Source of the DNA: a virus | DNA length: 31,544 bases | IMG/VR virus record: IMGVR_UViG_3300035703_000311 | Span: 1 to 31,544 of that record | Strand: one strand, 5' to 3' | Shown here: positions 13,015 to 20,801 of the stretch, in pieces | How positions within the stretch are numbered: the stretch's first letter is position 1 | How the letters are laid out: every line of letters starts with the position of its first letter | Notes under the pieces: generated by a model | Told to the model about the DNA's origin: nothing | Database searches by the model: none | What the model saw: the letters and a program-made list of their open reading frames with translations, nothing else | Program-made: the position numbers and the translations under genes

Positions 13015-14336
13015 TAGGTCGTAAGGGCAGCGAGTTCAGCGTTGGTGAGCCTTGTGGTGTAGAGCGCAGCAGCACGGATGCGGTCGTTCAGGTGTGCGCC
13101 ATAAACACCTGCGGCAATTCTTGAGCCTATGGATATATTTGTTAAAGCCACCGTTGGGAAATTAGTTGGTGTCCCGCTTGCCAAAAACACTCCGTCTAAA
13201 TATACCTGTACGCTTCCTGATGAATAGGAAAAGGACGCTTTATGAGTTCCTGTTGTAATACTTCCAGTTAATATCGTGGATACGCCACCCCCCGCAACAA
13301 GTGCCTCAAATCGATTTGGGTTCGTATTTACAAAACAAGCGATTCGATTAGTAGTCGTTCCATCGTCAATTTGCATTATAGCCTTGCCTGCCGTTAGATT
13401 TGATAAATTAACCTCCGCATATATCGTCCCCTCGGTCTGTCCGATGCAACCGCTGACTGCGCCTGATAGGCTGATATTTTCTGCGTTGCGTGTTGCTGCT
13501 GCGGTCGTTGTGGGGATGTAGGAGGTTGCAATGGAGCCTGTTTCAAGTTGTGCGCCCCAGCCGTACAAGATGTCCGTAGTTGTGCCTGTAAAAATAGACG
13601 CACGAGTACTACCGCTTGTTTCAATTAATGCGATGGATATACCATTTGCACCTGTTCCTGTACTTATGCAGGTATTTGTGCATCTGCATCGATACCAGCC
13701 ATTTCCGTAATTTTCTATGCCTGCCGTTACCGTTGAACCTGTTACGAGGGCAACTGTTCCAAGTTGCAGGTCAAAATTCGCAAAGGTATTTGAAGCAAAT
13801 CTTGTAGGAGCCCAAAATATTTGGACATATCTTCCTGCATTGCCCACTCCCTGTTTGAAAAATGCGGATACCGTGTAAACCGTTCCGCTTGTAAAACTTG
13901 TAGCACTATCATTACCAATCTTTGTGTGTGATATATTCCCACTCGTAGGACTGATTGCATTGGCCGTGTTTGTCCCATATGGGTCAAGCGTTCCTGTGGT
14001 CGCTGACACGGTTGTTACATTTCCTAAAACATCAGCCCTCCAGCCACTCGCAAGCCAGTTTTCGCTTTGTACGACCAAGTTCTGCGCACTCGGCTCAACG
14101 AGTAAAGCAGGGCATCCAGCCGTTCCACCGCTGGTGTAGTAGTCCAAACGGGGTATTCCGCTTGCAACCGATTCAATAAAGCCACTCGCATTCACCCTTG
14201 TCGCTGATGTCGCACGAGTGACATTGAAGTCGCCCGATGCACCAAGCACCGTACCCCCCGAAGTCGTAGCCAAGGGAGTGTATAGTTTACCTGTCTTGAA
14301 GCGAGCAGGCACAAGGATTAGCGATGGTGTCGGCAT
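13014..14336 (-). CDS. Putative tail fibre / receptor-binding protein
   Basis: 440 residues from MPTPSLILVPARFKTGKLYTPLAT. The sequence is rich in Thr, Ser, Gly and Ala, typical of beta-structured fibre proteins. Residues about 45-115 (ATRVNASGFIE...IPRLDYY...CPALLVEPSAQNLVVQSENW) are a pattern common to phage spike or fibre proteins. The C-terminal third (SLSGAVSGCIGQTEGTIYAEVNL to the end) resembles a concanavalin/LamG-like carbohydrate-binding domain. It is a candidate host-recognition protein. Several early residues repeat the MPTP start of the 91-aa gene at 14788. Confidence 0.65.
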   Translation of the reverse strand: MPTPSLILVPARFKTGKLYTPLATTSGGTVLGASGDFNVTRATSATRVNASGFIESVASGIPRLDYYTSGGTAGCPALLVEPSAQNLVVQSENWLASGWRADVLGNVTTVSATTGTLDPYGTNTANAISPTSGNISHTKIGNDSATSFTSGTVYTVSAFFKQGVGNAGRYVQIFWAPTRFASNTFANFDLQLGTVALVTGSTVTAGIENYGNGWYRCRCTNTCISTGTGANGISIALIETSGSTRASIFTGTTTDILYGWGAQLETGSIATSYIPTTTAAATRNAENISLSGAVSGCIGQTEGTIYAEVNLSNLTAGKAIMQIDDGTTTNRIACFVNTNPNRFEALVAGGGVSTILTGSITTGTHKASFSYSSGSVQVYLDGVFLASGTPTNFPTVALTNISIGSRIAAGVYGAHLNDRIRAAALYTTRLTNAELAALTT

Positions 14337-14338
14337 TG

Positions 14339-14509
14339 TTAGAAGTTGTAGATGACTGCAAATCGATTGAAGAGGCACCCATCCACGGCAGCCTCGGCAG
14401 CGGTCGCACCATCAGCGGTTGCCCTTGCGTTGAAGGTAGCCCATACCCCAGCAGCAACTCCACCTTGGAGCATATTCGTTGGGTAGCCGTAGCCGTAGCC
14501 TATCAGCAT
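14339..14509 (-). CDS. 56-aa small virion-operon protein
   Basis: Starts MLIGYGYGYPTNMLQGGVAAGVW, includes an alanine-rich stretch (ATADGATAAEAAVDG) and ends FAVIYNF. It fits exactly between two virion genes: three bases after the stop of the upstream gene and two bases before the fibre ATG. The stop is in frame with that spacing, supporting a real gene. The Gly-Tyr repeat is notable. Function unknown, possibly a small structural protein. Confidence 0.6.
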   Translation of the reverse strand: MLIGYGYGYPTNMLQGGVAAGVWATFNARATADGATAAEAAVDGCLFNRFAVIYNF

Positions 14510-14512
14510 GGC

Positions 14513-14788
14513 TTAGAGGAAGGTGTAACCGATGACGCTTCCCACGGATGGAGTAACGGCCGTAATCTTGCCGCCGTTCCTGCCGCTGATGACGATGCCA
14601 GCTGAAACGGATTTGCCGCTCAAAGAGTAGGCAGTCAGCAGGTTCTCGCCACCTGTACCCGTCAAGGTCGTGAAGGTTGCAGCAGCGTTGACCACGATGA
14701 AGTCGAAGTTTGCACCGCTAACGGCTGCGTCAATGAATTGCATCGAACCACCTTGGCCGAGCATTTGTTGGAGAATTGGAGTTGGCAT
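14513..14788 (-). CDS. 91-aa small structural-like protein
   Basis: Starts MPTPILQQMLGQGGSMQFIDAAVSGANFDFIVVNAAATFTTL and ends GSVIGYTFL. The alternation of hydrophobic, Thr and Gly residues suggests an all-beta fold. It lies in the run of virion genes between the connector/tail-terminator genes and the fibre. It may be a virion decoration or fibre-associated protein; no family recognised. Confidence 0.55.
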   Translation of the reverse strand: MPTPILQQMLGQGGSMQFIDAAVSGANFDFIVVNAAATFTTLTGTGGENLLTAYSLSGKSVSAGIVISGRNGGKITAVTPSVGSVIGYTFL

Positions 14789-14819
14789 TTTGTATGGGTT
14801 GCTTTAGGGTAAATGTAAA

Positions 14820-15323
14820 TTAAGAGGGAATTTCACAAACGGAGTGGCTGTAGGGTATTTGGAACTGTAGCGTAGCCACCCATCCCGCTGTGCGGTCATC
14901 TCGGCTCTCTACGAAGCGCGTCAGGTTAACGCTGGTACTTAGCGTCCATTCTTGGCTTGGGTCGTTCGTGAGCGATGATATGAAGTCCTGAGCGACTTGC
15001 AGTTGGTCGCTCAAAACCTCGTCCTCGTTGTCCTGCCAACCCAATGTCGGACTGCCCGAAACCACGCCGCCCATCGAGGCAATGGATTCCACTCGGTCGC
15101 TGAAATAGACACCCACAACCAAAGAGAGAGTGCCAGCATCAGTAGTCGCTGACTGCACGTCTGCAAACACGAGTGGATAGACGATTCGCTCACGGCTTGG
15201 GGTTCGCAGGTTTATCGTGTTGTCCGTCCCGATGGCCAACGGGTCGCCCGTTCCGAACGAGTTCACTTGCGGATGGTTGTTTGCAAGCGTCAGGAGTGCC
15301 TGCTTGATTTTTATCCAAGACAT
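14820..15323 (-). CDS. Putative tail terminator / tail completion protein
   Basis: 167 residues. Start MSWIKIKQALLTLANNHPQVNSFGTGDP, followed by a core with YPLVFADVQSA and VGVYFSDRV, then EVLSDQLQVAQDFISSL and DDRTAGWVATLQFQIPY. Similar size, fold pattern and position just after the head-tail connector gene suggest a tail terminator or neck protein. Evidence is mainly context and a beta-alpha-beta pattern. Confidence 0.45.
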   Translation of the reverse strand: MSWIKIKQALLTLANNHPQVNSFGTGDPLAIGTDNTINLRTPSRERIVYPLVFADVQSATTDAGTLSLVVGVYFSDRVESIASMGGVVSGSPTLGWQDNEDEVLSDQLQVAQDFISSLTNDPSQEWTLSTSVNLTRFVESRDDRTAGWVATLQFQIPYSHSVCEIPS

Positions 15324-15365
15324 ATTTTTGGAGTTTCAGGATGTTTTTTGCGTGTGCGCCCATCG

Positions 15366-15947
15366 TTAGCAGTTGTTGCAGTAAGGGTCGTAGCCATACG
15401 GCCAAGGTCTATCCAAGCCAGCACCACGGCGGAGGGTGCGGGCATCCAAGGCCATCCCCGTGTTGTAGTTCGTGCCATTCGGGTAAATAGTATCCAAGGC
15501 CGATGGTGGTGAGTTGAATAGCGGGTAGTTTGCACGCTGCTCCATGAGGTAGCGAGTGATGCGTTCCGAGTACCACTCCGCATCGTTCTTCACCTTGTCC
15601 GTTAGGCGAGTGATTTCGTCCATGCTCATCTGGGAACTTTCCTCGCTGGTACGCCGAACCATGCCCTTGTTCATGTACTTAAACGCCAATACCATGGGTA
15701 GTTCATAGTACAGCCATTGCACCATCGCAGGCTGGATGTAGTCCTCCAGCAGGGTGTTGTTCAAGGCCGTGGTTGTGCCACTCACCACTTGCCCCACCAT
15801 TTCGTTGTACAGGGCAGAGCCTACGATGGGCTGAATCCGCATCTCCTGTACCTTGACGATGGTTGGCCGTATCTGCGTGAAGGATACGTTCTCGTTTATT
15901 ACGCTATTGTCGAGCAGGGTTTGTTCGCTGATAAAGAGTGCCTTCAT
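15366..15947 (-). CDS. Head-tail connector / adaptor (DUF6712-like)
   Basis: 193 residues from MKALFISEQTLLDNSVINENV, followed by IRPTIVKVQEMRIQPIVGSALYNEMV. This N-terminal pattern is the one I associate with DUF6712-type head-tail adaptors of Bacteroidetes phages. The ATG at 15947 overlaps the portal gene's TGA (ATGA), fixing the start and linking production to portal. The C-terminus ends in a Tyr/Pro/Cys-rich tail (DRPWPYGYDPYCNNC). Expected role: bridges the portal ring to the tail. Confidence 0.7.
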   Translation of the reverse strand: MKALFISEQTLLDNSVINENVSFTQIRPTIVKVQEMRIQPIVGSALYNEMVGQVVSGTTTALNNTLLEDYIQPAMVQWLYYELPMVLAFKYMNKGMVRRTSEESSQMSMDEITRLTDKVKNDAEWYSERITRYLMEQRANYPLFNSPPSALDTIYPNGTNYNTGMALDARTLRRGAGLDRPWPYGYDPYCNNC

Positions 15948-18061
15948 GCTTTGCTGATTTTGTTGCCTTTGCGGATGACGATTTGCTGCTCCCACACATG
16001 GCGGCATTGCGGACGGTTTACGCCGCTGGCAGTGTGATACCAACCACCCCTGCGATTCCATACGGAGTAGCCCATGATGGAAGAGATGCCGTCAATATCC
16101 TGCCGAGTATAGACCTTGCCTTGGTCAGCCAAATCCAGCATCACCTTGCAGAACTCACGGCTGCTGCCCTTGTCGGCATTGCTGAATCCTGCCGCCCATG
16201 CGTATTTGTACCGCACCTCAAGCACAGGTTCTGCCGTTGGCTTTGCGCCTTCTTTGGCGATGGTGTCCACGGCCCTTGCGATGGGATAGCGGTCTTTGTT
16301 CATCAGGTAGGCCACACGCTTGGCGACCTTGGCCTTGCTCACACCGAACTCCTTGGCCATCTCCTCAACGCTTGCGTCACGATTCTTCTTGCGGTAGGCC
16401 TCAATCTTTTTATCCAGTTCCTTCTCCTCCTCGCCAAGTTCGGCAAAGGCTTGACGCACTTGGGTGTCCAAGTCGGAATCAAATCGAATTGGCCTGCTAT
16501 TCATGACAACATATTCGTCCGCATTGCTTCCGAACTTGCTGGCAACCACCTCCAAAACCTTGAACTCCTCATCGCCCCAACCGAGGTCGGATTCATCGTC
16601 TTCCTCACCCCACCATGGCTCGTTAGGGTTGCTGAACTTCTGCTCTTGCACTCCGAGCAGGGTGTTTACCTCGTCTGCATTCAATCCGAATCCCGATGCC
16701 AGCATGGTGCGAGCCATGTCCAGCGTGATTTTGTCTTGGGCATAGTGCCGCACAATCCGCATCAGGTTCTGGTACTCACGGCCCGATAGCTTCTTGATAT
16801 TGTCGTTACTCAACTGCGCAGGCGCTTGGGGTTGCTCGTCAGGTTGCGGATTCGGGCCAACGACGTCAGCGGGTTGCTTTTCCAATGGCGGCAAACCTGC
16901 TTTCTCCCGCAATTCTTCGGGCGTCATAATGGTCAGCAGGGCTTGCTCGGATAATCGTTCAGTTATCGGCTCAACGGGTATCAATTCGATTCCCTCAACA
17001 CCATTGAACGAAGCCAAGTAGTTTATCATCCGCTCCACCTTCCTCACTCGGTCGTTCACATACGTTGCCTTAAACAACTCGTAAGCCTCCACCAATTCCT
17101 GCCTGCCTCCAAGTTGCCCTTCGGTCTTTACGCCGAATAGCATCGGGTTGACCACACGGTGCGAGATGAAGATTTCTTGCTGGATGGCTTTGTTGAGAAT
17201 CTCAAACTGCTTATCCATGTCGGACGGCGTGAGCGGCTCCAATGTCGGGGCTTTGCTTACGTCGTCGTTGAAGGTCACCACAAAGCGGCCAGCGTTGTCC
17301 GTGCCGCTGAATTTGCGCTTGATTTGACGCTCGATGTCGCCCTGTTCTTCGGGGGTCGGGATACCGTTGTTGAAGTTTATCAAGTACCCTCCCCAAAAGT
17401 TATTCCGCAGGTTGTTGTTGTGGAAGTTCGCTACTTGGACATCGGCCTCTATCCAAGCCAAGCCGCCCATGTATTCGGGCAGGGGATAGGACTTGACACC
17501 CGCCGCATACACCCTGTAATAGAACAGTTGCTTTCCGATGCGGTTATCAGCATCAAATGCGGGAATCTTCTCGACATCGCCAATCTTGGGGTATAGTTGC
17601 ACCATGTCGTCGTTGTACCACTCTGCAACTTGAAACATCCGCTCTTCTTTGTCAACCCTGATTTTCTCGAATGGGATGTGTTCCATCTTGGCAATCGTTC
17701 CCATCTTATTCCAGTGAACGCAGACCGCAAAGCCGTTAAAGATTTCCAAGTCAAGGACAAGCTTTTCGGTGATGTCGTTCAGGTCATCGTGTTCGGATAA
17801 TCCGTCAAAGAATTTCGCATATCGGGCCTGTTGCTCCACGGTCATCTTCTCGCCTGCCTTCCAGCCACCACCTACGATGTAGTTCACTTTTCCGTTAACA
17901 ATGGCGTTATGTTTTGAACTGCGGCGGTAGTTATCCAGCAGATAGTATGGGTACTCGTTAAACGCACCATAGGTGATGTACTTGCCTGCCTTGTTCTCCA
18001 ACATGACAGGCACTTTGTGTTCAATACCCAACCACTGGGTGAAGGATTGCTTTATACTCAT
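15944..18061 (-). CDS. Portal protein with long C-terminal extension
   Basis: 705 residues. About 1-395 resembles phage portal proteins: FNEYPYYLLDNYRRSSKHNAIVNGKVNYIVGGGW at the start, EIFNGFAVCVHWNK, FHNNNLRNNFWGGYLI and IFISHRVVNPMLFGVKTEGQLGGRQELVEAYELF. After a Pro/Gln-rich linker (about 395-418) come a helical region, an acidic patch (486-500), an HTH-like motif near 563-590 (SVEEMAKEFGVSKAKVAKRVAYL), and a final domain (about 615-700) with FCKVML, YTRQDI and CRHVW. The latter recalls the C-terminal part of Mu gpF-type head proteins. Typical portals are 400-500 residues, so this looks like a fusion of portal and minor head functions. Confidence 0.82.
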   Translation of the reverse strand: MSIKQSFTQWLGIEHKVPVMLENKAGKYITYGAFNEYPYYLLDNYRRSSKHNAIVNGKVNYIVGGGWKAGEKMTVEQQARYAKFFDGLSEHDDLNDITEKLVLDLEIFNGFAVCVHWNKMGTIAKMEHIPFEKIRVDKEERMFQVAEWYNDDMVQLYPKIGDVEKIPAFDADNRIGKQLFYYRVYAAGVKSYPLPEYMGGLAWIEADVQVANFHNNNLRNNFWGGYLINFNNGIPTPEEQGDIERQIKRKFSGTDNAGRFVVTFNDDVSKAPTLEPLTPSDMDKQFEILNKAIQQEIFISHRVVNPMLFGVKTEGQLGGRQELVEAYELFKATYVNDRVRKVERMINYLASFNGVEGIELIPVEPITERLSEQALLTIMTPEELREKAGLPPLEKQPADVVGPNPQPDEQPQAPAQLSNDNIKKLSGREYQNLMRIVRHYAQDKITLDMARTMLASGFGLNADEVNTLLGVQEQKFSNPNEPWWGEEDDESDLGWGDEEFKVLEVVASKFGSNADEYVVMNSRPIRFDSDLDTQVRQAFAELGEEEKELDKKIEAYRKKNRDASVEEMAKEFGVSKAKVAKRVAYLMNKDRYPIARAVDTIAKEGAKPTAEPVLEVRYKYAWAAGFSNADKGSSREFCKVMLDLADQGKVYTRQDIDGISSIMGYSVWNRRGGWYHTASGVNRPQCRHVWEQQIVIRKGNKISKA

Positions 18062-18612
18062 AGCGTATGGGCGGTAAAGGTGAGAGCCGAAATCGTGATG
18101 GCAGAACCACTATCCACGGCGTTGATGTACACGGAGAATTCTGCGTTGTCCGTGCCTTGCAAGACCGTTTCGGTGAAGACCGCATGGCCGTTGTCGTGTT
18201 GCAGAGTGATGTCAGCCATCGATTGTGCAATTATTGTGCTATTCTTAGCGATGTAGATTTTCACCTGATTGCCATTGCCTTGGGATAGCACCATGTTTAC
18301 GGACACCCGAAGCATGGCCTGCGTAGTGCCTGTGTAGGTGATAGCCGTAGTCGTGCGGGTGAAGTTGTAGGTTGATAAAACCCCCAACTTCATTGCAGCA
18401 GTCAGCTTCACCGCCTGCCCCTGCGTTGGTGTCCAGTTGGTCGGGCTATCGAGGTAAAGGTTGGCCACACCACGCTCACGGTCAAGCGTTGCGGTGTCTG
18501 CAAGGTCATCGAACAAACCACCCACACGGGCGGCGGTATTCGCCCCTGCGGCGGTTTCGGTGGTAATCGTTGCGGCACTTGCCTGCAACTGCGTTCTTGT
18601 TTGTACGCTCAT
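18058..18612 (-). CDS. Putative virion fibre/decoration protein (TNF-like C-terminus)
   Basis: 184 residues. The N-terminus MSVQTRTQLQASAATITTETAAGANTAARVGGLFDDLADT is a helical, low-complexity pattern common in phage fibre attachment regions; the C-terminal half (about 75-184) alternates strands and ends SGSAITISALTFTAHTL, typical of jelly-roll/TNF-like trimers. The end overlaps the portal start (ATGA) and the start overlaps the preceding gene (ATGA). It is probably a head or collar fibre. The fold assignment is inference. Confidence 0.55.
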   Translation of the reverse strand: MSVQTRTQLQASAATITTETAAGANTAARVGGLFDDLADTATLDRERGVANLYLDSPTNWTPTQGQAVKLTAAMKLGVLSTYNFTRTTTAITYTGTTQAMLRVSVNMVLSQGNGNQVKIYIAKNSTIIAQSMADITLQHDNGHAVFTETVLQGTDNAEFSVYINAVDSGSAITISALTFTAHTL

Positions 18613-19007
18613 GCAAAGGATGGGTCAAAGGTGGAATCGAATACCCTCACGGCACTTGCCGCATAGGGTTGGTAGGTGATAGTGTTTGCGTAGGTATTGT
18701 AAGTAAGCGACACTACCTGTACATACGCCAAGCCTGTTTCAACCACCGCAACGGCTGCAGCAACCGTGGAAGAGGTATCGTAAACCTCGTAACGATAGGA
18801 ACCCGTTTCAAGCGACCCCACGGCAATCTGAAATTTGTCATAGCGTTCGGTGTAGGAAGAAAGGTTGGCCGATTTCAACAGGGTGAAGTCCGTGCTGGAG
18901 TTCTTAGCGATGTTGGTCAGCCGCAAGATGTAACGGTCGCCCGTGCTTGCTCGTTGCGTCCAAGTGACGGTGATAGTGTTCGTGGTGTTCGGGGATAGGT
19001 ATATCAT
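18609..19007 (-). CDS. Conserved Bacteroidetes-phage virion protein
   Basis: 132 residues from ATG 19007: MIYLSPNTTNTITVTWTQRASTGDRYILRLTNIAKNS and a second half SYRYEVYDT. The MIYL.....N.I.VT........YILR.TN pattern is one I associate with small proteins encoded in Bacteroidetes phage structural operons. All-beta, Ig-like fold likely. Upstream AAGGAAAGGATG is one of the few purine-rich Shine-Dalgarno-like sites in the window, though directly abutting the ATG. Role in the virion unknown. Confidence 0.55.
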   Translation of the reverse strand: MIYLSPNTTNTITVTWTQRASTGDRYILRLTNIAKNSSTDFTLLKSANLSSYTERYDKFQIAVGSLETGSYRYEVYDTSSTVAAAVAVVETGLAYVQVVSLTYNTYANTITYQPYAASAVRVFDSTFDPSFA

Positions 19008-19038
19008 CCTTTCCTTAAATGTAGGATGCGCCCGAATT

Positions 19039-20112
19039 TCACAATTTGCGCCCGATGCTTCGGTAGAGTTCGGCTCTGCGCTCAGCGGTCTTGCGGATGT
19101 CAAACCTTTCCCTCACGTCCTTGCTCAACTGCACGGCCAAGGATTTGGCGTAGTCAGGCTCGTTCACAAACTTGCGGACTGCCTTGTACCATGCGTCCTT
19201 TTTGCCGTAGGGAATGACCAAACCATTGTGGCCATGCACCAAGATGTCTGTATATGGGATGGTTTCGGATGCTATTATCGCCTTGCCCATCCAGCCTGCC
19301 TCGACTACCTTCAACTCGGATTTGAGGCGGTTGAACTTCGTATCTCGCAGGGGTGCTATCGTTGCGTTGATGAAGTTATAGCCTCCCACATAGGAATAGA
19401 TGTCAGCGGCTTGGATTCTGCCGTAGTTCGCATTTTTGCCGTTGCAGGATAGCATCCGCTCGTAGTCTACATAGACGGGGTTTTCGTTCCATCCACCGAG
19501 GTAGATTTTGTATCTCCCATCAAGCGAATGGTCATGGGCAAGCAAGCCAAACGAATGCTCCACCAAGGCAATATCCTCCTGATGCTGCGCCCCGCCAAAC
19601 CATCCAATCTTGAACAGGTGCGGTTCTGGTTCTGCCGTCGTGTCGGGAATGTACTGCTGATACGCTTCGTACGGTTCATTCGGCAGGATGGTTACGTTCT
19701 TGTTCAGCAAGCGAATCTTCTGCGCAAGGTGTTCGGTGGTGGTGGTCACATGGTCAGCCAAGCGGATATGCTCCCGTATCTGCTCATCCAATTTGGTGGA
19801 CAGGTAATGGCGGTACATGATATGCCCCGATTCCAGCACCCAGTAGTCATCTAAGTCCAAGATGACCTTCGCTCCAAAAGCCGTCAGGGCCTTGTAGACA
19901 TTGCGAATTTGGTCAAGCGTGCCTTGACACCACAAGCGATTAAAAAGCCATATATCGACCGTCTTCAAGTCCTCATCGTTGACGTTGGCGATGTTGTCCA
20001 CGCATACATAATCGAACTCCGTGTAGTTGTCGCCAAGGTATGCGTTCGGCATCTCAAGTCGGTAAAAGGAACACCCCGTTGGGTGAGCATTGTAAACGAT
20101 GCAAATTCTCAT
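19039..20112 (-). CDS. Glycosyltransferase, GT4-like (GT-B fold)
   Basis: 357 residues from MRICIVYNAHPTGCSFYRLEMP. The C-terminal half has FKIGWFGGAQHQED (start of the donor-binding domain) and ELKVVEAGWMGKAIIAS, the E-x4-E-containing loop typical of GT4 retaining transferases, then HNGLVIPYG. It would transfer a sugar from a nucleotide-sugar to an acceptor that is probably a virion protein or glycan, or a host surface glycan. It heads late unit 2, upstream of virion and portal genes, behind a terminator-coupled promoter. The ATG chosen (20112) is three bases from a -7 box; longer upstream frames cross the terminator. Confidence 0.8.
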   Translation of the reverse strand: MRICIVYNAHPTGCSFYRLEMPNAYLGDNYTEFDYVCVDNIANVNDEDLKTVDIWLFNRLWCQGTLDQIRNVYKALTAFGAKVILDLDDYWVLESGHIMYRHYLSTKLDEQIREHIRLADHVTTTTEHLAQKIRLLNKNVTILPNEPYEAYQQYIPDTTAEPEPHLFKIGWFGGAQHQEDIALVEHSFGLLAHDHSLDGRYKIYLGGWNENPVYVDYERMLSCNGKNANYGRIQAADIYSYVGGYNFINATIAPLRDTKFNRLKSELKVVEAGWMGKAIIASETIPYTDILVHGHNGLVIPYGKKDAWYKAVRKFVNEPDYAKSLAVQLSKDVRERFDIRKTAERRAELYRSIGRKL

Positions 20113-20115
20113 GCA

Positions 20116-20123
20116 CAAAGGTA
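20116..20123 (-). promoter_or_regulatory. -7 box TACCTTTG driving late unit 2
   Basis: TACCTTTG is identical to the box before the sigma-like gene (3391-3384) and is again separated by three bases (TGC) from the ATG. It begins two bases after the T tract of the terminator at 20125-20155. TTC lies 20 bases upstream, a weak candidate -33. Confidence 0.55.
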
Positions 20124-20124
20124 C

Positions 20125-20155
20125 AAAAAAAAAGGCCACCCCCGAAGAGATGGCC
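20125..20155 (-). terminator. Intrinsic terminator with UUCG tetraloop
   Basis: Minus strand: GGCCATCTC (20155-20147), TTCG, GGGGTGGCC (20142-20134), then nine T's (20133-20125). The nine-pair stem includes two G-U pairs, and the UUCG loop is unusually stable. It ends the tail tube unit and lies just upstream of the late unit 2 promoter. Confidence 0.9.
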
Positions 20156-20190
20156 TTAACCACTAAACCATGCGGAGTATGAGTGCCGCA
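20125..20190 (-). ncRNA. Candidate ~65-nt small RNA
   Basis: TATCTTTG (20201-20194), an exact -7 box two bases after the tail tube stop codon, would begin a transcript near 20190 that ends at the terminator 20125. The predicted RNA has a 5-bp hairpin TGCGG (20187-20183) / CCGCA (20172-20168), with a 10-base loop, and the strong terminator hairpin. The 13-base block containing the box recurs exactly at the early promoter (10449-10461). No convincing reading frame is present. This is prediction only; it could equally be a 3' UTR with an incidental box. Confidence 0.35.
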
Positions 20191-20193
20191 GGT

Positions 20194-20201
20194 CAAAGAT
20201 A
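20194..20201 (-). promoter_or_regulatory. -7 box TATCTTTG after the tail tube gene
   Basis: Exact TAnnTTTG octamer located two bases beyond the TAG stop of the tail tube gene, in the 13-bp block shared with the early promoter at 10449-10461. It would drive the candidate short RNA, or late unit 2 if the terminator is bypassed. Confidence 0.4.
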
Positions 20202-20203
20202 CT

Positions 20204-20734
20204 CTACGATCCGCTGATTTGCGTTGCGGAAGCAGAGAAAGTTGTGCTTGCGATGAGCAGCATCGGGTTTGTTTCCATACCCGACAAAGTCATCTCGTAG
20301 CCTGAACGGTCACCGAATGCAGTACCAGTTCCAGCAGTACCCGCAGTTGCCTCCAATCCGTTGTCAGCACCAAGCAACCAGTATCTGCTGTTGTTGTCTT
20401 GCACGATGACAATCAAACGATTGCGAGCCAAGAGGCGCAGTTCATTGCGGACCGCTACCTGCAACTTGTTGATGGTGAAGGTGACTTCAGGTGTGTAGAA
20501 CAGCGTGCCGTTCTCGACGCTGGCGTTCAGCGTTTCGGTCATCGAAGAAGTGGCCTTGGTCAAGTCGTACTCGAAGAACGACCCTGACGCATAACCTGTA
20601 AATCCAGTAACCGTTCCGCTTCCGTTGGTGTTTATCGAACCCGTAGGGTTGAAGGCTTGAACGTAGATAGTTTTGATGCCGCCGATTGAATCTCGGCATC
20701 CGAGGGCGTAGCCCGTAGTTAAGGAGCAGGACAT
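20204..20734 (-). CDS. Putative major tail tube protein
   Basis: 176 residues: MSCSLTTGYALGCRDSIGGIKTIYVQAFNPTGSI, then FFEYDLTKATSSMTETLNASVENGTLFYTPEVTFTINKLQVAVRNELRLLARNRLIVIVQDNN and SGYEMTLSGMETNPMLLI. The SFTET...ENGT..Y...V..T..KL.......E...L pattern is one I associate with tail tube proteins of Bacteroidetes phages. It follows the major capsid gene but is separated from it by a terminator, suggesting a separate promoter or read-through control of the copy number ratio of capsid to tube. Confidence 0.6.
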   Translation of the reverse strand: MSCSLTTGYALGCRDSIGGIKTIYVQAFNPTGSINTNGSGTVTGFTGYASGSFFEYDLTKATSSMTETLNASVENGTLFYTPEVTFTINKLQVAVRNELRLLARNRLIVIVQDNNSRYWLLGADNGLEATAGTAGTGTAFGDRSGYEMTLSGMETNPMLLIASTTFSASATQISGS

Positions 20735-20765
20735 AGTGTATTTTTATTTTAGGAGTTGCAAGAAT

Positions 20766-20795
20766 AAAAAAGCGGGGGGAAGTTGCCCTCCCCCC
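20766..20795 (-). terminator. Intrinsic terminator after the major capsid gene
   Basis: Minus-strand GGGGGG AG (20795-20788), loop, TTCCCCCC (20781-20774), followed by GC and TTTTTT (20771-20766). Six G-C pairs plus an A-T and a G-U pair. It lies six bases after the capsid stop codon and before the tail tube gene. Confidence 0.8.
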
Positions 20796-20801
20796 TTACA
20801 C

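Noticed and set aside
15938-16789. 283-aa plus-strand open frame opposite the portal extension
   Set aside because: Overlaps the portal gene completely and lacks protein-like motifs; the minus-strand frame is coupled to its neighbours by ATGA overlaps.
20150-20185. tRNA-like sequence GTTTAGTGGTTAAGG (minus strand) resembling a D arm
   Set aside because: No matching T arm, anticodon arm or acceptor stem; the stretch is better explained as part of the hairpin region before a terminator.
20113-20196. Longer start of the GT4-like gene
   Set aside because: It would translate through the terminator hairpin and T tract, giving a Phe-rich run; the MRICIVYNAHPTG start fits the family better.
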